Notes: a model not told the origin generated them from the letters alone. DNA of 64,000 bases from Persicobacter sp. CCB-QB2 (GCF_001274635.1 NZ_LBGV01000001.1:1-64000); one strand, 5' to 3'. Shown: positions 51,469 through 60,489, counted from the first letter of the stretch. Numbers and translations are program-made.

Positions 51469-52164
51469 TTAATTAATTTGTTTAATCTTTGAGAAGTCAG
51501 ACTTGCCGAGTTGGTTCACCTCCGGATTGCCTGTGAAACGGATTTTGCTGAAGCCCTCCGCATGTCCGCTAATTTTTTTATCTGCACAGACGGTGGCTTT
51601 GCAGAAGCCTTCCAGTTCCACATCAGTCGTCTGGCATTGCAGGGATTCTGCATTAAGTTTTCCGGTTCCTTCCATATTAACGGAAAGGCTTTCGGCCTGC
51701 CCTTTAAAAGTAGCGCTTCCCACACCTGTACTTTGGAATTCCAGGTGTTTCACGTCCACCATCAGATTTGCTTCGCAAGAGCCGGTGAGTTCCACATTCA
51801 AATGATTTGCGATAAGGGGTGTTTTGGAAAATACTTTTACCGCTCCTACCACTTCAATACTTTCCAGATTTTTCACTTGTAGGTAAACCGTGGCCTTGGG
51901 TAGCCTTACCCCAAAGTTTTGGTCAGGGAATTTGAGCTTTAGTTTACCACCGGTTACTGTGGTGGTCATGGCATCCAATACTTTCTGATTGGCGCCCTCG
52001 AGACTTAATCTATTTTCTGGCCCCTGCGTGATGATGATTTTCAGGGCTCCTTCCATATATATGGCATGGAAATCCGATATTTTTCGTTCCTCTTTCACGC
52101 TGTCATTTGCAAAAGCAATCAGGGAAAAAGACATCAGGAGCAATAAGCTGTATATGCGTTTCAT
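51469..52164 (-). CDS. DUF2807 (GIN domain) secreted protein 2
   Basis: 231 residues. Signal peptide 1-19 (MKRIYSLLLLMSFSLIAFA). Same fold as its neighbours (ISDFHAIYMEGALKIIITQG, then a ladder of short strands), but the SGAS repeats have diverged to VVGAVK, LTGSCE, STGVGS, MEGTGK and LEGFCK. So it is an older or differently specialised paralogue. It lies between two small-spacing neighbours (8 and 12 nt). Confidence 0.82.
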   Translation of the reverse strand: MKRIYSLLLLMSFSLIAFANDSVKEERKISDFHAIYMEGALKIIITQGPENRLSLEGANQKVLDAMTTTVTGGKLKLKFPDQNFGVRLPKATVYLQVKNLESIEVVGAVKVFSKTPLIANHLNVELTGSCEANLMVDVKHLEFQSTGVGSATFKGQAESLSVNMEGTGKLNAESLQCQTTDVELEGFCKATVCADKKISGHAEGFSKIRFTGNPEVNQLGKSDFSKIKQIN

Positions 52165-52176
52165 AATAAGATAAGA

Positions 52177-52371
52177 TTAAGCGTCCTCCAACATAATTTG
52201 GCGACCTTCCTGTCCCCATTCTACCATGACATATTGTTCGATGATTGGAATGTACATTTTCCCGCTAATGCGAAAGTCGGTTGGCTTTAGGGAAACATGA
52301 GAAGACCAACGGCATTGGGAAAAGAGGAATAAGATCCCCAGAGCGAAAAGGATAAATACCGGCTTTTTCAT
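52177..52371 (-). CDS. small lipoprotein-like protein, 64 residues
   Basis: MKKPVFILFALGILFLFSQC is a hydrophobic signal ending in a Cys, as in a lipoprotein; the mature part is about 45 residues (KPTDFRISGKMYIPIIEQYV). No family recognised. Its position inside the DUF2807 operon, 12 nt before the second paralogue's start, supports expression with it. It might be a small envelope accessory. Confidence 0.55.
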   Translation of the reverse strand: MKKPVFILFALGILFLFSQCRWSSHVSLKPTDFRISGKMYIPIIEQYVMVEWGQEGRQIMLEDA

Positions 52372-52442
52372 GGTTCAAAAGATTCGTTTTCAGTGGTTTG
52401 ATGCCGAAGAGTCGGGAGAGGTTGCAGGACTGGACTAAATTT

Positions 52443-53123
52443 TTACAATTTTTTGACCGTACTTGAGCCAGATGATTCTACAATGATACTAGGAGCATCG
52501 CCCTTGTAGCGTAATGTTGAGGCGCCAGAGGCTTCTGCCATTATTTTTTCTGATCCATTAATTTTGGCATTGGAGGCCCCTGAGAGGTCAACGATCACTG
52601 ATTTGCAAATAAAATCTTCCGCGTTCATACTGGAAGCTCCGGATACTTCAAAAGTGGCAGATTCTGATTTTCCTACCAGATACATTCTGCTGGCACCCGA
52701 GGTTTCAGAAACCAGCTTTTGGACAATTAGTTCTCCTTTGAATTCACAGGCTCCACTAACTTGCAGGGCTAAATTGGTGCTGTTCAATACATTTTTAGTG
52801 TAGAATTGGCAGGCGCCACCCAGCTCAATGCCATGCAGCGTTGGAGCTTGTAAGTAGATGGTGGGTTCTCCCCAGTTTTTCCAGCTTCCCTTATTGTTGA
52901 TGGAGATGGAAAGGACATCACCATCGGATTCCACCTCAATTTTTTCCATGGTTTTACCGGAGGCATCAATTTTTATGGCATATTCCGGACCACTGGTGAA
53001 GTATATTTTAAAAGGTCCTCCAACCTCCAAAAATTTAAAATTTCCTATTTCGAAATTTTTGGTTTGTGCCTGAGCGAAAAATATGCTCAAGGATAAAATG
53101 AGCGTGAATAAAATACGTGTCAT
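52443..53123 (-). CDS. DUF2807 (GIN domain) secreted protein 3
   Basis: 226 residues. Signal peptide 1-19 (MTRILFTLILSLSIFFAQA). EIGNFKFLEVGGPFKIYFTS is followed by a beta-helix ladder with GACQFYT, SGACEFKG, SGASRMYL, SGASSMNA, SGASNAKI and SGASTLRY, closely parallel to the protein at 50774-51460. First gene of the cluster. A terminator-like hairpin at 53201-53232 lies upstream and isolates the operon from the gene beyond. Confidence 0.85.
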   Translation of the reverse strand: MTRILFTLILSLSIFFAQAQTKNFEIGNFKFLEVGGPFKIYFTSGPEYAIKIDASGKTMEKIEVESDGDVLSISINNKGSWKNWGEPTIYLQAPTLHGIELGGACQFYTKNVLNSTNLALQVSGACEFKGELIVQKLVSETSGASRMYLVGKSESATFEVSGASSMNAEDFICKSVIVDLSGASNAKINGSEKIMAEASGASTLRYKGDAPSIIVESSGSSTVKKL

Positions 53124-53200
53124 GGTCGATGAATTTTCTGTCTTATGCCGATATGATGCAGCAAATAGAAAAGAGGTTGCTTCGACCGTAAAAAAAAATC

Positions 53201-53232
53201 AAAAAAAATCCTCCGGTGAGTTTTCATCGGAG
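53201..53232 (-). terminator. terminator-like hairpin
   Basis: Minus-strand CTCCGATGA/TCACCGGAG stem followed by TTTTTTTT. Probably the original terminator of the DUF4159 gene, now separated from it by MITE copies J and K. Confidence 0.6.
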
Positions 53233-53246
53233 GAGAACTTCATTAG

Positions 53247-53431
53247 CCCGAATTATTCACCGCTAGATTTAATAGATCTGTGGAGAGGGGTATTTTAATG
53301 GTGTTGAAGGTTTTATTACTGATTTTAATTATACCAATTTTGGGCTATAAAAAATCAGTCGACTTGAATGCAATAAATTGCCAGAAAGCTAGTTAAGGCA
53401 AGCCACTAAATCTGGCGGTGAATAATTCGGG
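53247..53431. repeat. palindromic MITE derivative (copy J)
   Basis: 185 bp whose two ends are both the family's left end: CCCGAATTATTCACCGCTAG and its inverse, 25-bp inverted repeats with one mismatch. Flanks are TTAG and CTAG. The right-half landmarks are absent, so it looks like a left-end/left-end fusion. Confidence 0.72.
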
Positions 53432-53799
53432 CTAGTTCCCAATGAAAGTCTATTTGATTTGAGCGCTTGTTTATGAGATAGCTTTCTATCTTTTACCGCA
53501 TTGACTTTATGGTATAAAATCTTCCACACCAACAATCCGGCCTTGATCAATGGGCGAATAGATAAAGGTTCTACTGCTAACAAGAAGGCATCACAGCGAC
53601 ATTTTAGCCATATTTCAGCATTCTCCTGCCTTCTCCAAATGTCGCCTTGATCAATTCCGCCAGCAGGTGCTTTGTCCCGCCGACATTGATCACAGCCATT
53701 ACTTTTTTGCTTCGTTTTTTATCAAGAAAAATTGAAAAAGAAGCGATTGAAGATTAAATATAAGGTGTTGAATGACTGATCTGGCTTTTTATGAAAAGC
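53432..53799. other. non-coding or degenerate gap
   Basis: Contains a minus frame of about 90 codons without a start codon (for example WKILYHKVNAVKDRKLSHKQ) that runs into the MITE. It could be a decayed coding remnant, but I recognise no family. Confidence 0.3.
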
Positions 53800-53858
53800 C
53801 CAGCCCTTTATATTTCCGCCTTGCAGCTAAACGAAAATTTAGGCATGAATAATTCGGC
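53800..53858 (+). repeat. MITE fragment, right end (copy K)
   Basis: Ends with CCGCCTTGCAGCTAAACGAA, then AATTTAGGCATGAATAATTCGGC. About 59 bp, no left end. Confidence 0.6.
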
Positions 53859-53948
53859 TTGTGGGCAACCATATCCATGCTGTTAAAACGAAAAAAAGCT
53901 TCACACGGCAAAATCAAACGATCGTTTATGGGTGATTAAAATAAGTGC

Positions 53949-54602
53949 TTATTCTTCTGTAAAGGCGTAAGTGATAATATTTGCCCCCATTCGGAGCGCC
54001 TGCTGCCGAACTTCTTCCGGATCGTTATAAATCCGTTGATCTTCCCAACCATTGCCCAAATCACTTTCATAGGTATAAAAACACACTAATTTTCCCTCGT
54101 ATAAAAGGCCAAAACCCTGTGCGGGCTTTCCATCATGTTCATGGATTTTAGGTAAACCCTTCTTAAAATCATATTTGGTGTGAAAAATTTTATGATCGTG
54201 AGGCAGCTCCACAAAATCCAGCTCAGGGAATACCTTTTTCATTTCTAACCGAATGAACTGATCCAGTCCGTAATTATCATCAATATGAAGAAAACCACCG
54301 GCAATTAAATATCGACGCAAGTTTTCCGCTTCCTGATCGGTGAATACCACATTGCCATGCCCGGTGAGGTAAAGGAATGGATAGAGAAAAATATCAGAAC
54401 TCCCCACTTCTACGATCTCTTCCTGCCTGTCAATATCGGTTCCAATATTTTGATTACAAAACTGTATCAGGTTGGGTAATGCCGTTTTATTGGCGTACCA
54501 GTCCCCGCCGCCATTATATTTTAGTTTGGCAATTTTTAATTGGGCAATGGAAGGGATTGTCAAGAAACAAAAGCATACAATTAGTAAAAGGCGGTTGCGC
54601 AT
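53949..54602 (-). CDS. DUF4159 domain protein, secreted
   Basis: 217 residues, signal peptide 1-20 (MRNRLLLIVCFCFLTIPSIA). Landmarks of DUF4159: KLKYNGGGDWYANKTALPNL, FLYLTGHGNVVFTDQEAENL, RRYLIAGGFLHIDDNYGLD, FVELPHDHKIFHTKYDF, QRIYNDPEEVRQQALRMGAN. The fold resembles glutamine-amidotransferase-like domains lacking a catalytic Cys. Function unknown; often found with MoxR/BatA-type genes, though none is here. It is 67 nt downstream of the cytochrome-b5-like gene on the same strand. Confidence 0.8.
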   Translation of the reverse strand: MRNRLLLIVCFCFLTIPSIAQLKIAKLKYNGGGDWYANKTALPNLIQFCNQNIGTDIDRQEEIVEVGSSDIFLYPFLYLTGHGNVVFTDQEAENLRRYLIAGGFLHIDDNYGLDQFIRLEMKKVFPELDFVELPHDHKIFHTKYDFKKGLPKIHEHDGKPAQGFGLLYEGKLVCFYTYESDLGNGWEDQRIYNDPEEVRQQALRMGANIITYAFTEE

Positions 54603-54669
54603 GGAAATAGATGTTGGATTTTATTGGTAATTAACGAAAAGTCATCTGCATCAGCCAAAACCTTGGCCA

Positions 54670-54915
54670 TTATTTCAATTTTCCGACCGGGGAAAATTTT
54701 TCAAAGACTTTTTCCGAATGAGGGGCATCGGCTAATTCCTCTGTCAGGTCCTGCCCGGCCCAGTGTTCATAGTGCTGACCATTTCTCCACATTCGGGACT
54801 TCGTCAGGTCATAAATGATTCCTTCGTGGGCAACCCATATTTCTTCTTTGTCCTGTCCATTGCGTAAGGCCAGTTGGCTTTTGGTGTATTCTTTCAGGTT
54901 TTTCATTTCTTCCAT
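54670..54915 (-). CDS. small cytochrome b5-like heme/steroid-binding domain protein
   Basis: 81 residues, no signal peptide. The pattern KEYTKSQLALRNGQDKEEIW, VAHEGIIYDLTKSRMWRNGQ, HYEHWAGQDLTEELADAPHS matches short prokaryotic cytochrome-b5-like domains, with two His-containing segments as possible heme ligands. Binding of heme is not proven by sequence, since one ligand position in this short group varies. It is predicted cytoplasmic and probably co-transcribed with the DUF4159 gene. Confidence 0.72.
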   Translation of the reverse strand: MEEMKNLKEYTKSQLALRNGQDKEEIWVAHEGIIYDLTKSRMWRNGQHYEHWAGQDLTEELADAPHSEKVFEKFSPVGKLK

Positions 54916-55109
54916 TATAAAATATTAATGTTGGTCAATATGGCAGAAAATGCAATCAAGTTCTAAAAAATTGGTAATCCCGCAGCTGAATTGTAAAAAT
55001 TCAAACTTTCATGACTTATCTCTCCCTAAAAAAAGTCGAAAACTGACCCATGTTAGCTTCTAAAGCGGAATTGATGGCGACTTTTGTAAATCGAATTTTA
55101 GAAAAATTT

Positions 55110-56519
55110 ATGAAAAGATCACTACTTATTTGTCTTCTATTGATGACAGTGCCCTTTATTTCTTTTGCGGAAGGAGAGGGACCTGTAGTTGAGGAAGAGA
55201 AATCTCAGATCCAGCGTGCAGCAGAGCAGGCATCAAAGGGGATGACTATTCCAATTGGGAAAAACTCTTATTTCAAGTATGGATTAGGAGTGCAGACATG
55301 GTTCCGTGCAGGGGAGATGAATCCGGGTTCCATTAATTCCAATACAGATCAGCCGGCGACGAATTTTCAGGATTTTGCCATGAGACGATTGAGAATGTTG
55401 GCTTACACCAATATTGAGAACAAGTACTTTTTCTGGACGCAGATTGGTATCACTTCTCATTCGCCTTATGATAAAGTACAGGCACCCATTTTCGTTCACG
55501 ATTTTTGGGGGAAAATTCGCCTAGGTCAAACAGATAATTTTATCGGAGCAGGTCAGCATATGTTTATGGGGCTTTCTCGTCTGTCTTTGGTGAGTTATTG
55601 GAGAACCACTTCTTTGGATAATCCCTCCTTTAACTTTCCACAGGTAAACGTTAATGATGATTTTATCCGGATGATGGGGGTGTTCTTTCAGGGGATGACG
55701 GGCCGATTTAAGTATATGGCTTCCATTAACCAGCCCTTTCAGCCTTCTTCCTCCAGTCGTTTGAATACCAGAGCAGAAATAGCGGAAGGAGTTGCCAATG
55801 GGGATTACAAAGAAGGTACCGCGTATAATTTGCGTACTTCAGAGCTAAGTTATAATGCTTATTTGGAATGGCACTTCTTTTCCAAAGAGAAACCGGGTTT
55901 TTCTCCATTTAATACCATGTCGCATTTAGGGCAAAATGGTAGATTCCTGAATATTGGCGCAGGCTTCCGTTATGATGGTAGCAATATGGGCTATATCGAA
56001 AAAGGGGTGGCCAACCCTACCGCTGATGATATTAAAACACATAGTAGCCTCGCCTTAGCAACGGATGTGTTCTATGAAGAGCCAATGGCCAAGGGGGCAG
56101 TGCTGAATGTGTATGCGGCCTGGTATAATTACGATTATGGTCCAAATTATGTTAATACTATCGGAGTAATGAATCCGGGAGCGTTAGATCCAAATGCTTC
56201 CATTGGTACTCCCCAGGGTGCCGGGATCTCGCAGTATTATGTGGGAACCGGTAATGTTGGGTATTTGAATGTGGCCTATATTCTTCCTTTCACGATAGGA
56301 GAATTGGGACGTCTGCAGCCTTTTACTGCCTTGCAGTATAAAGACTTTGAAGCCTTAAATGACGCCTCTACCCAGTGGGACTTTGGGGCGCACTGGCTGT
56401 TGGCAGGTCATAATGTGAAGTTGTCTATGGCTTACTCTACCCGCCCGATTTACGATGAGGGGCTTAATTGGGTAGATTCAAAAGGATTGTTCATTACCCA
56501 GATGCAATTTAGATTCTAG
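55110..56519 (+). CDS. outer-membrane beta-barrel (porin-like) protein
   Basis: 469 residues from the ATG at 55110 (MKRSLLICLLLMTVPFISFA, signal peptide); the in-frame upstream start at 55050 would place 20 odd residues before it. The mature part has an N-terminal charged segment, then alternating amphipathic strands with many aromatic residues (YFKYGLGVQTWFRAG, RRLRMLAYTNIENKYFFWTQ, GRFKYMASINQPFQP), and ends in ITQMQFRF. The terminal Phe is the usual outer-membrane insertion signal. This fits Bacteroidota porins of the phosphate-selective porin O/P type. The substrate cannot be deduced. Single gene with a strong terminator. Confidence 0.75.
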   Translation: MKRSLLICLLLMTVPFISFAEGEGPVVEEEKSQIQRAAEQASKGMTIPIGKNSYFKYGLGVQTWFRAGEMNPGSINSNTDQPATNFQDFAMRRLRMLAYTNIENKYFFWTQIGITSHSPYDKVQAPIFVHDFWGKIRLGQTDNFIGAGQHMFMGLSRLSLVSYWRTTSLDNPSFNFPQVNVNDDFIRMMGVFFQGMTGRFKYMASINQPFQPSSSSRLNTRAEIAEGVANGDYKEGTAYNLRTSELSYNAYLEWHFFSKEKPGFSPFNTMSHLGQNGRFLNIGAGFRYDGSNMGYIEKGVANPTADDIKTHSSLALATDVFYEEPMAKGAVLNVYAAWYNYDYGPNYVNTIGVMNPGALDPNASIGTPQGAGISQYYVGTGNVGYLNVAYILPFTIGELGRLQPFTALQYKDFEALNDASTQWDFGAHWLLAGHNVKLSMAYSTRPIYDEGLNWVDSKGLFITQMQFRF

Positions 56520-56543
56520 TTTTCAAAAAGATATTGATGCAAT

Positions 56544-56574
56544 AAAAAGCGGACTTTGTAGTCCGCTTTTTTTG
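56544..56574 (+). terminator. terminator of the porin gene
   Basis: Hairpin AAAGCGGACT/AGTCCGCTTT with a run of Ts, 24 nt after the stop. Confidence 0.85.
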
Positions 56575-56757
56575 TGCTGATTTTTTTGGGGAGCTTAGCC
56601 AGTTGTTGTGATAAATTAATCAGCTGAGGGTGAAATTGTGATGATTGATCGGTTTTATTTAATTCTAATTCAAACAATCCCGTAAAATTCCAAGCTAATT
56701 TCTATTTTCGGGAAGCATATTTTTTTGATCTTCTGTTTCTAAATCAACGGGACTTTT

Positions 56758-56765
56758 TATCTTTG
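56758..56765 (+). promoter_or_regulatory. -7 promoter element of sucD
   Basis: TATCTTTG matches TAnnTTTG, leaving a leader of about 35 nt. No clear TTG at the ideal distance. Confidence 0.45.
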
Positions 56766-56805
56766 ATATACGCAAGCAGAAATCAAACAATAACCTAAAA
56801 TATTC

Positions 56806-57690
56806 ATGAGTGTATTAGTAAATAAAGATTCGAAGGTGTTGGTACAGGGATTCACTGGTTCTGAAGGTACTTTCCATGCGGGTCAGATGATAGAATACGG
56901 AACCAATGTAGTAGGTGGTGTGACTCCTGGTAAAGGTGGTCAGCAGCATTTGGAGCGTCCGGTGTTTAACACTGTTCAGGAAGCAGTAGATGCTACCGGG
57001 GCTGATGTTTCCATCATATTTGTGCCACCAGCATTCGCCGCAGATGCGATCATGGAGGCCACAGCAGCAGGTATTGGTGTCATTATTTGTATTACCGAAG
57101 GTATTCCAGTATTGGATATGCAGAAGGCCAAGGCTTATGTGAAAGAGCATGGCGCACGCCTGGTAGGTCCTAACTGTCCGGGAGTGATTACGCCGGAAGA
57201 AGCTAAAGTGGGGATTATGCCGGGCTTCATTTTCAAAAAAGGTCGTATTGGTATTGTTTCTAAATCCGGTACTTTGACTTATGAGGCAGCGGACCAGGTG
57301 GTGAAAGCCGGAATGGGCGTTTCAACTGCTATCGGTATTGGTGGTGATCCGATCATCGGAACTTCCACCAAAGAAGCAGTGGAATTGTTGATGGCAGATG
57401 AAGAGACAGATGCTATCGTGATGATTGGTGAGATTGGAGGTAACTATGAAGCAGAAGCTGCCCGCTGGATTAAGGAGCAGGGTAACCCGAAGCCGGTGGT
57501 AGGTTTTATTGCTGGCCAGACAGCACCGAAAGGGAAGCGTATGGGCCATGCCGGTGCGATCATCGGTGGTGCGGATGATACAGCCGAAGCTAAGATGAGA
57601 ATCATGGGAGAGTGCGGCATTCATGTGGTACAATCTCCGGCAGATATTGGCGCGACTGTAATTGAGGCGATGGCGGCTTTGGAAGCATAA
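56806..57690 (+). CDS. sucD: succinyl-CoA ligase alpha subunit
   Basis: 294 residues. CoA-binding N-terminal domain ([22 protein letters not shown]), [63 protein letters not shown], and the phospho-histidine motif [13 protein letters not shown]. Converts succinyl-CoA to succinate with ATP or GTP formation in the TCA cycle. The beta subunit gene (sucC) is not adjacent, as is common in Bacteroidota, where the two genes are separate. Confidence 0.96.
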   Translation: MSVLVNKDSKVLVQGFTGSEGTFHAGQMIEYGTNVVGGVTPGKGGQQHLERPVFNTVQEAVDATGADVSIIFVPPAFAADAIMEATAAGIGVIICITEGIPVLDMQKAKAYVKEHGARLVGPNCPGVITPEEAKVGIMPGFIFKKGRIGIVSKSGTLTYEAADQVVKAGMGVSTAIGIGGDPIIGTSTKEAVELLMADEETDAIVMIGEIGGNYEAEAARWIKEQGNPKPVVGFIAGQTAPKGKRMGHAGAIIGGADDTAEAKMRIMGECGIHVVQSPADIGATVIEAMAALEA

Positions 57691-57712
57691 GTAAAAACAT
57701 ACGAACAGAAAG

Positions 57713-57749
57713 GAGGCTGTCTCATAATTCGAGATAGCCTCTTTTTTTG
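57713..57749 (+). terminator. terminator of sucD
   Basis: Hairpin AGGCTGTCTC/GAGATAGCCT followed by TTTTTTT, 23 nt after the stop. Confidence 0.8.
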
Positions 57750-57831
57750 TCAAAAATGCAAGTACCCTCCCACCGGAGCGTTTTCAAATATGCGATTCTC
57801 CGAGACTAGGTTTTACTTTTGAGACGGCCTC
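57713..57831. repeat. element with 15-bp inverted ends, overlapping the sucD terminator
   Basis: GAGGCTGTCTCATAA at the left and TTTTGAGACGGCCTC at the right (two mismatches as inverted repeats), 119 bp apart end to end. Its left part forms the sucD terminator hairpin GAGGCTGTCTC/GAGATAGCCTC followed by TTTTTTT. It may be a MITE or IS remnant; no target duplication was seen. Confidence 0.45.
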
Positions 57832-57842
57832 TTTTTTATTTA

Positions 57843-57963
57843 GGGGCCCCACGGCAAGCGTGGGCGCGCTGTCGGCAGTCGCTTTTTTTGCGAAGCCGCT
57901 TCGCTTTAGCTTGCAAAAAAGAGCTCCCACAACTGGCTTCGCCACTGCCTCCATCCCTGGCCC
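57843..57963. repeat. GC-rich dispersed repeat, copy 2
   Basis: Begins GGGGCCCCACGGCAAGCGTG and matches 1309-1438. It lies between sucD and rny with no coding content. The internal inverted repeat is well preserved (GCTTTTTTTGC / GCAAAAAAGAGC). Confidence 0.5.
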
Positions 57964-58027
57964 GTTAGCCCTTGCCAAAGTACGTGTGGTCATCAATCTG
58001 CAAGGAGGGGAGGCGACATTTTAGAGC

Positions 58028-58060
58028 AAAAAAAAGCCTCTCCGGAAATTCCGAAGAGGT
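58028..58060 (-). terminator. terminator of rny
   Basis: Stem CCTCTTCGGAA/TTCCGGAGAGG on the minus strand with TTTTTTT tail, about 25 nt after the stop. Confidence 0.8.
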
Positions 58061-58083
58061 TAAAAATTTTATTTTCAATCTGC

Positions 58084-59649
58084 TTATTTCGCGTATGCGA
58101 CAGATCTCATTTCTCTGATTACCGTGACCTTGATCTGCCCCGGATACTGCATGTCTTTCTCGATTTTCTGAGAAATCTGGAAAGAAAGACCTCCAGCCTG
58201 CTCATCCGTAACCGACTCGGAATCTACCAATACACGCAACTCACGACCGGCTTGAATAGCAAAACATTTGTTGACACCTTCAAAGCTCATCGCTAATGCT
58301 TCCATATCCTTCAGGCGCTTGATGTAAGATTCCATCACTTCACGACGCGCGCCCGGTCTGGAACCGGAAACAGCATCACAAGCCTGAATGATTGGCGCGA
58401 TCAAAGTAGTCATCTCCATTTCATCGTGGTGCGCTCCAATAGCATTTACCACGTCCGGATGTTCTTTGTATTTCTTAGCCAATTCCGCCCCTAAAATGGC
58501 GTGCGGTAATTCCGGCTCTTCCGGCCATACTTTACCAATATCGTGCAATAGACCTGCGCGCTTGGCCATCTTGGAATTTAATCCCAGCTCAGAGGCCAAA
58601 GTAGCACACAGTTTCGCTACTTCGCGAGAGTGCTGCAACAAGTTCTGTCCGTAAGAAGAACGGAATCGCATACGTCCCACCAATTTGATCAATTCCGGAT
58701 GCAATCCGTGGATGCCCAAATCAATACAGGTACGCTCTCCAATCTCCACGATTTCCTCTTCAATGTTCTTCGTCGTTTTAGCAACCACTTCCTCAATGCG
58801 GGCAGGGTGAATACGACCGTCCGCAACCAAACGGTGTAAAGACAAACGTGCAACTTCACGACGAACAGGGTCAAATCCGGAAATGATAATCGCCTCAGGA
58901 GTATCATCCACGATGATTTCCACACCGGTAGCCGCTTCCAAAGTACGAATGTTACGTCCTTCACGACCGATAATTTTACCCTTGATATCATCAGACTCAA
59001 TATTGAAAACCGATACACAGTTTTCAATCGCATGCTCAGTAGCCGTACGCTGAATCGTTTGGATGACGATTTTCTTCGCTTCCTTATTGGCGGTCATTTT
59101 CGCCTCGTCCACGATATCCTTTGCTCTTGCAGATGCGGCCGTTCTGGCTTCATCTTCAATCTGCTTCATTAATGCCGCTTTTGCGTCTTCGGCAGAAAGA
59201 CTCGCAATTTGCTCCAATAGCTCAATCTGCTTGTTTCTCTCTGCTTCTACAACCGCTCTTTTCTCATCAATGGTCGCTAATTCACCATCCAGCTGCTTCT
59301 TGATACGATTTAACTCCGCATCTTTCTTCTTGGCGACTTCCAGTTGTTTATTCAGGTTCTGCTCTTTCTGCTTTGCCCGGTTCTCAACCGTATTCATTTG
59401 ATTCTTGCGCTTGTTAATCTCCTTGTCACAATCCGCTTTCAATGAAAGGATCTTTTCCTTCGCCTCCAAAATTTTGGTATTCTTGATTGAATCTCCTTCA
59501 ATCTTGGCGTCTTTTACGATGCGTTCTGCATTCTGATGCGCCTCACGCTCTTGCGCTTGGAACATTTTTAATAGCAAACTTCGCCCAACAAAAACACCGA
59601 TACCTAGCGCCACAACCGCAGTGATTGCAACGTAAATGAATATTTCCAT
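58084..59649 (-). CDS. rny: ribonuclease Y
   Basis: 521 residues, standard length. N-terminal membrane anchor ([20 protein letters not shown]), long coiled coil to about residue 200, KH domain with [17 protein letters not shown], then the HD domain with LLHDIGKVW and an IGAHHDEME segment carrying metal ligands. Initiates mRNA decay as a membrane-bound endoribonuclease. The gene lies 95 nt from zapA on the same strand, with no terminator between. Confidence 0.95.
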   Translation of the reverse strand: MEIFIYVAITAVVALGIGVFVGRSLLLKMFQAQEREAHQNAERIVKDAKIEGDSIKNTKILEAKEKILSLKADCDKEINKRKNQMNTVENRAKQKEQNLNKQLEVAKKKDAELNRIKKQLDGELATIDEKRAVVEAERNKQIELLEQIASLSAEDAKAALMKQIEDEARTAASARAKDIVDEAKMTANKEAKKIVIQTIQRTATEHAIENCVSVFNIESDDIKGKIIGREGRNIRTLEAATGVEIIVDDTPEAIIISGFDPVRREVARLSLHRLVADGRIHPARIEEVVAKTTKNIEEEIVEIGERTCIDLGIHGLHPELIKLVGRMRFRSSYGQNLLQHSREVAKLCATLASELGLNSKMAKRAGLLHDIGKVWPEEPELPHAILGAELAKKYKEHPDVVNAIGAHHDEMEMTTLIAPIIQACDAVSGSRPGARREVMESYIKRLKDMEALAMSFEGVNKCFAIQAGRELRVLVDSESVTDEQAGGLSFQISQKIEKDMQYPGQIKVTVIREMRSVAYAK

Positions 59650-59744
59650 TTTCGTATCGTTTTAGCAGGAAACGATTCTCTAAGTGATGGACATTCGGCT
59701 TTGGTCTGAAAAAAATATATTTTAGGGTCTTCAGGTTATAGTTT

Positions 59745-60017
59745 CTACAGGCTGTTGTTCAATAAGTCATTTAGAAAGCTGACCTTTTGTTCAATAGCGT
59801 TTTCATGTTCATGGTTTTCTACCTGATTCACCATGGAATCAAAAAGAATCATGGCCAGTAGATCCTGACGATCATCACAACGATACCGCGAACGGTAATC
59901 CTTGATCTTATCATTGATCATTGCAGCTACTTGTCGGACTTTGTCCTCGTCCTCCATGGCGACCTTCATAGGGTACTCTCGGTCGGCAATTTTTAGTTTG
60001 ATCGATAGGTCCCCCAT
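59745..60017 (-). CDS. zapA: cell division protein ZapA
   Basis: 90 residues from MGDLSIKLKIADREYPMKV at 60017. ZapA pattern: an N-terminal beta strand LSIKLKIADREYPM, DEDKVRQVAAMINDKIKDYR, and a C-terminal helix QDLLAMILFDSMVNQVENH forming the tetrameric coiled coil that crosslinks FtsZ filaments. Its start is 2 nt after the stop of the coiled-coil gene upstream, so translation is coupled. Confidence 0.85.
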   Translation of the reverse strand: MGDLSIKLKIADREYPMKVAMEDEDKVRQVAAMINDKIKDYRSRYRCDDRQDLLAMILFDSMVNQVENHEHENAIEQKVSFLNDLLNNSL

Positions 60018-60019
60018 AA

Positions 60020-60316
60020 TTATTTGCTTAAATGCGTGACGCACTTATCAATTTCCGAAATATATTCATCTATCAGTACCTTAAGGCCACTGGTATCCAA
60101 TACACCATCTTTAAGGTTACCTGCAATTGAACTTATATTTAACTGGTTTTTGAAATCGGAAATCTGCTCGTCTTTGGCTTGAAGGGCTTGTTGCAGCTGC
60201 TGATTTTCGGCACGCAAATTCTGCACCTCATGCTTGAGTTGTTGATGTTCTGCGAGAATGAGTCTCACCTTGCGTTCCAACGCATGTAAATCGTTATGGA
60301 TTTGCTTGTTTTTCAT
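60020..60316 (-). CDS. coiled-coil protein, possible ZapB-like partner of ZapA
   Basis: 98 residues from MKNKQIHNDLHALERKVRLI at 60316. Residues about 10-65 are a heptad-rich coiled coil (LAEHQQLKHEVQNLRAENQQ, QQALQAKDEQISDFKNQ), followed by a C-terminal region with SGLKVLIDEYISEIDKCVTH. Coupling to zapA, 2 nt downstream, suggests a division role. Similarity to ZapB is only by size, coiled coil and context, so function is inference. Confidence 0.6.
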   Translation of the reverse strand: MKNKQIHNDLHALERKVRLILAEHQQLKHEVQNLRAENQQLQQALQAKDEQISDFKNQLNISSIAGNLKDGVLDTSGLKVLIDEYISEIDKCVTHLSK

Positions 60317-60435
60317 AGGCTGATTGCCGATCAACACCTAGGACGGAAATTCCAGATCTAAATTTATTTATATGTAATAATCCAAAGATTAAATTTCTAA
60401 TCTTCAAAATACAGAAACATATAAGCTAAATCAAA

Positions 60436-60461
60436 GCGGTAGGCTAAAAAAAACCTACCGC
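60436..60461 (-). terminator. hairpin downstream of pheT, possible terminator
   Basis: Stem GCGGTAGG/CCTACCGC with an unusual 10-nt loop that is T-rich on the minus strand, 29 nt after pheT. The downstream T-run is short, so efficiency is uncertain. Confidence 0.4.
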
Positions 60462-60489
60462 AATGGTTATTTTTATGCTTTTCTTACAA

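Noticed and set aside
53389-53583. 64-codon minus frame starting MLAVEPL
   Set aside because: Runs into MITE J, lacks family similarity, and the longer open stretch upstream has no start; treated as degenerate.
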